Positions 25,163 to 27,707 of a stretch of DNA of 27,707 nt are shown here, piece by piece. Location of the stretch: positions 1 through 27,707 of IMG/VR virus record IMGVR_UViG_3300006928_000056; one strand, written 5' to 3'. Below the pieces are notes generated by a model, which did not search any database, was not told where the DNA came from, and saw nothing but the letters and a program-made list of their open reading frames with translations. The first letter of the stretch is position 1. Every line of letters begins with the position of its first letter. The translations under genes and the position numbers were made by a program. Source of the stretch: a virus.

Positions 25163-26853
25163 AACACCTTACTAGAAGACAGAGATGCCTTCCACGGTAG
25201 TCCTTTAAAGTTAAATTGTGAAGAGTCAACGTCAAAAGATTGTTTCCTTTGACGCCAAAGAATCCAGATAAACCACAAAGCCATGACCTGATCCTGCCGA
25301 AGACGAGTACCACGCTTCAAGGGACGCCACGCCTTCAACTGGCGAATCAACTGGTCAACCATATGCCTAGTGGACTTGTCGTCCGCATACGGAATATCGA
25401 TCTCGCCGCGCATAAACGACAACGCCATCGACGGTACACCAATCGTTTCGTCGTACTTGTTGACACCAGTGAGATGCTCACGCACACGAAACCCGTAACG
25501 ATTCGTCATCTCAACCAACCGTTCATCACGAGACAAACCCTTCTGGAACACCATCGCTTCGATCACGACATCGGAAACGCTAGCACCATTCCTCATGCAT
25601 TGGAGAACAGCGTCCTCCACGACACCGAGGATCTGCTCGTTGCGGGTCAGACCAGTGTCTTCCCGAACGAAAAGAATCTTAAGTTTTCCCTCATGCGGCG
25701 TAGCAGCCACAACACAATTATTGGAACCGAGAGCAGGATCAAGCCCAATATAGATCGAACAGTTTTTCGGTGGTTCATGGTTAACGGACCTCAAAGGATT
25801 CAAACACTTCTGGATAGAGTCATCGGTAAATGTCGCAGACATAGACGATGATGGTTCCTGCATGTAGTTCCGTGACCAAGCCTCTTCACCCACCTTGCGG
25901 CGAATGCGATCTAACTTCTCCATCGTAAACATTTCAGGCCACAACGGTTCAGGCTCACCCTGCTTATTCGTAATGATCGCAGGGAACTTGATGACCTGCA
26001 AAAGATCGTTATCGATCTCTTCCATTACCCGCTGATAGAAATCATCCTCACCGACACGAGTCCCATTGATAGTGGTGCGCCCATTCTCGCCGGGACGAGT
26101 CAACCAATCCTGACGAAACACCTCAAACATCTGTTCAGTCAAATTGAGAGAAACACGAGACTGGATATCATCAATATGTAGATGATCGGTACGAGTACCA
26201 GCGATCTTTGACCGCCAACCCAACCCAACCATCGAATAATCACGCTCATCGTGCCGCTGCTTCTTGAACACATCGAAGTAGTCGGCCCCCCAAGACTGTG
26301 CAGTCTTACGACCAGACTGATTCTGGGGTACAAAAGGCCCAAACTTGGCTACATATCGGGGATATGGGCCATGTGGTTCCATACGGGAACGAATACGACC
26401 AAGGATCTTGCGGGACATATCCTGCCCCTCAGACCCTACGGTGATACGGAACTCAGGGTTCGTAGCAAGTTTGTAACAGAAATAGTCTTCGGCTAGGGTC
26501 GTTTTTCCATGTTCAGGAGGCCAAAGAATCACCGTCATATTACCGGGAGGCGTGTTCTCGTAGGCATCAATTGCCTGTATGTGGAACCAAGGCGACATAT
26601 GGTCAAAGAACTGGCCCCTGAACGACGCAAACGAGCCATCCCACGGGTTATCTCCACGCTGAAGGGCTTCATGGCGTACAGCATCCGCGCGTTCCGCGAA
26701 ATCAGGGATACGTTGACGCCATTTATCGTACGCTGACCGTGTGACACCAGCGATACGGCACGCTGCTTCGATCTTTCCATGCTCGCGCAACCCCTCCATG
26801 AACAGGGCGCGTGTGGATTCGCCCTTATCCTTGGCGGCGTTGCCTTGATTCAC
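25159..26853 (-). CDS. terL: Terminase large subunit with N-terminal HTH
   Basis: A 564-aa packaging motor with a GTG start at 26853, which overlaps the previous stop as GTGA. Residues 25-62 (HGKIEAACRIAGVTRSAYDK, then WRQRIPDFAERAD) are a helix-turn-helix of the kind found in small terminase subunits. ATPase motifs: Walker A WPPEHGKTT (111-119), Walker B LHIDD (225-229) and the coupling motif TINGTR (261-266). Nuclease motifs: GLDPA with D372, VVIEAM with E432 and RQDQVMALWF with D521, together the three acidic residues of the RNase-H-like nuclease. All catalytic positions are intact and the length is normal for a TerL with an N-terminal extension. The portal gene follows directly. No separate small-subunit gene is seen in the window. 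Confidence 0.95.
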   Translation of the reverse strand: MNQGNAAKDKGESTRALFMEGLREHGKIEAACRIAGVTRSAYDKWRQRIPDFAERADAVRHEALQRGDNPWDGSFASFRGQFFDHMSPWFHIQAIDAYENTPPGNMTVILWPPEHGKTTLAEDYFCYKLATNPEFRITVGSEGQDMSRKILGRIRSRMEPHGPYPRYVAKFGPFVPQNQSGRKTAQSWGADYFDVFKKQRHDERDYSMVGLGWRSKIAGTRTDHLHIDDIQSRVSLNLTEQMFEVFRQDWLTRPGENGRTTINGTRVGEDDFYQRVMEEIDNDLLQVIKFPAIITNKQGEPEPLWPEMFTMEKLDRIRRKVGEEAWSRNYMQEPSSSMSATFTDDSIQKCLNPLRSVNHEPPKNCSIYIGLDPALGSNNCVVAATPHEGKLKILFVREDTGLTRNEQILGVVEDAVLQCMRNGASVSDVVIEAMVFQKGLSRDERLVEMTNRYGFRVREHLTGVNKYDETIGVPSMALSFMRGEIDIPYADDKSTRHMVDQLIRQLKAWRPLKRGTRLRQDQVMALWFIWILWRQRKQSFDVDSSQFNFKGLPWKASLSSSKVF

Positions 26854-27128
26854 GAGTGATCAAATACTGATTTGGCTACTTCAAGTTCAATAGTTTCAGA
26901 TGCAATTACTACATCATCACTAGCAACCTTGACCGTATGGGTACCGATCTGATCCAGATCAACATCGACATAGTAGATGCCGGTACCGCTACCACCTACC
27001 ACGGTTAACGACGTATCGGTCCCGTCGGGCTTACGTTGCGTACCCGCAGACGTAGTAGCCGTAGCGGTTCCTGCGGTCTTGAAGGTTGCGGTAACCCTTA
27101 CCCGGTCACCCTTATCGTAAGTAGCCAT
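26850..27128 (-). CDS. Small beta-sandwich structural protein (92 aa)
   Basis: Starts MATYDKGDRVRVTATFKTAG, continues with a strand-rich body (TATATTSAGTQRKPDGT, SGTGIYYVDVDLDQIGTHTV, VIASETIELEVAK) and ends at the terminase start. The Y..GD.VR.TATF...G... then G.Y..D.DLD..GT....V pattern is a common Ig-like single domain in phage genomes near terminase and portal. Its exact function is unknown. Head-tail joining or decoration of the virion are possible. It directly abuts the repeat protein upstream (stop and start share one base). Confidence 0.72.
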   Translation of the reverse strand: MATYDKGDRVRVTATFKTAGTATATTSAGTQRKPDGTDTSLTVVGGSGTGIYYVDVDLDQIGTHTVKVASDDVVIASETIELEVAKSVFDHS

Positions 27129-27658
27129 TACACACCTACCAGTAGTTCAAGCGTATGTTGTCGTTCTTCGTTATTTGACGATCCTGTTACATTTGTAACA
27201 GAAAGGACAAGTTCCGGCTGCGGAACCTTGTGGATAAGGGACGCGAGAACGACAGTAGCGGTACCCGTAATCGCCCCTGCGACATACGCTATTTCAATAA
27301 CATCAGCCGTAACAGTGGCGGTACCCGTAATAGCAGCCGTAATCGGCCTCTCACGCACAATCGCAGCCGCAACAGTACCAGTACCGGTGATATCCCCAGC
27401 GATAGACGCTTCTTCGGTGATCGCAGCAACAACCGTAGCGGTACCAGTGATATCTCCGGCAATTGACGCTACCTCTACAATCGCAGCCGTAACAGTTGCC
27501 GTACCGGTAATCGCACCGGCAATGGACGCAACCTCAACGATGTTGGCTGTAACCGTCGCCGTACCAGTAATCGCTCCCGCAATGGCATGACTCTTGACAC
27601 CCTGATAGGTGTAGTCCGCTACCCGATAGTCAATCCCTGACTGGCGATAGTCAATCAT
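27128..27658 (-). CDS. Repeat protein with six 20-residue units
   Basis: A 176-aa protein starting at ATG 27658. After a Tyr/Asp-rich head (MIDYRQSGIDYRVADYTYQG), residues 26-145 consist of six consecutive 20-residue units of the form IAGAITGTATVTAAIVEVAS, followed by a 30-residue hydrophilic tail (SVTNVTGSSNNEERQHTLEL). The units are rich in Ala, Thr, Val and Ile with no Cys, Trp or His, as in stacked beta-strands (beta-solenoid or fibre). Position before terminase genes and composition suggest a virion surface or fibre protein. No family is recognised. Confidence 0.75.
   Translation of the reverse strand: MIDYRQSGIDYRVADYTYQGVKSHAIAGAITGTATVTANIVEVASIAGAITGTATVTAAIVEVASIAGDITGTATVVAAITEEASIAGDITGTGTVAAAIVRERPITAAITGTATVTADVIEIAYVAGAITGTATVVLASLIHKVPQPELVLSVTNVTGSSNNEERQHTLELLVGV
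27224..27583 (-). repeat. Six tandem 60-bp in-frame repeats
   Basis: Each 60-bp unit encodes one 20-residue ITGTATV-containing repeat. Copies differ at many third codon positions while the ITGT motif is held, so these are maintained coding repeats, not a recent duplication and not a CRISPR array. Confidence 0.85.
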
Positions 27659-27661
27659 TGG

Positions 27662-27707
27662 CTATGAAAGCGAGGCTAAATAAGTCTCCCAATCAGCCAC
27701 GACCTCA
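27662..27707 (-). CDS. C-terminal end of an upstream gene, cut by window edge
   Basis: The last 46 bases are open in one minus frame to a TAG at 27664-27662, two bases plus one before the next start, ending EVVADWETYLASLS. The DWETYLASL ending resembles C-termini of tail-fibre assembly chaperones or tail proteins (WxxYRxAL), but 15 codons cannot support an assignment. Tight spacing to the next gene is the main reason to call it. Confidence 0.4.
   Translation of the reverse strand, partial: EVVADWETYLASLS

Noticed and set aside
27224-27583. CRISPR-like periodic repeats
   Set aside because: The 60-bp units are contiguous, in frame, and encode a 20-residue protein repeat; there are no unique spacers.

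Overview
This window looks like the structural (late) half of a tailed double-stranded DNA phage genome (Caudoviricetes). Every gene I can support lies on the minus strand, so the map reads from the right end to the left end. Genes are packed with 1-11 nt overlaps (TAATG, TGATG, ATGA and GTGA junctions). I see no rRNA, tRNA, integrase, transposase or CRISPR array. The host cannot be determined. Gene order and protein styles (SU10-type capsid, r1t-like holin, very large virion-type protein) recall environmental phages from seawater or freshwater, but that is inference.

Layout in transcription order. (1) 27.7-26.85 kb: the last codons of an unidentified gene, a 176-aa protein made mostly of six 20-residue repeats, and a 92-aa beta-sandwich-like protein. 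(2) 26.85-23.3 kb: packaging genes, namely a large terminase with an N-terminal helix-turn-helix and a portal protein. (3) 23.3-10.5 kb: a short linker-like protein and one uninterrupted 4151-codon gene. Its two ends look like a virion/ejection protein, and its middle carries a NADAR domain, an AlkB-type 2-oxoglutarate/Fe(II) dioxygenase domain and a YpsA-type SLOG domain. (4) 10.5-4.8 kb: three large proteins of virion type and a lytic-transglycosylase-like protein, probably part of the same DNA-ejection apparatus. (5) 4.84-3.93 kb: a cluster of small genes: a lysine-rich 34-aa protein, an r1t-like holin, a single-pass membrane protein and a 48-aa protein. (6) 3.9-0 kb: a promoter, a roughly 180-nt leader, scaffold protein, FmdB-type zinc ribbon protein, major capsid protein, a strong hairpin, a neck/connector candidate and a truncated tail protein with a sialidase-like Asp-box.

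The most remarkable object is the 4151-aa protein. NADAR enzymes remove ADP-ribose from nucleic acid or nucleotides, SLOG domains bind nucleotide or ADP-ribose-type ligands, and AlkB domains oxidatively dealkylate nucleic acids. Having all three in one protein, apparently inserted between two virion-protein halves and separated by Ala/Pro linkers, suggests a protein that may be delivered with the genome and disarm host ADP-ribose- or modification-based immunity. The domain assignments are read from motifs. The delivery and counter-defence role is a hypothesis.
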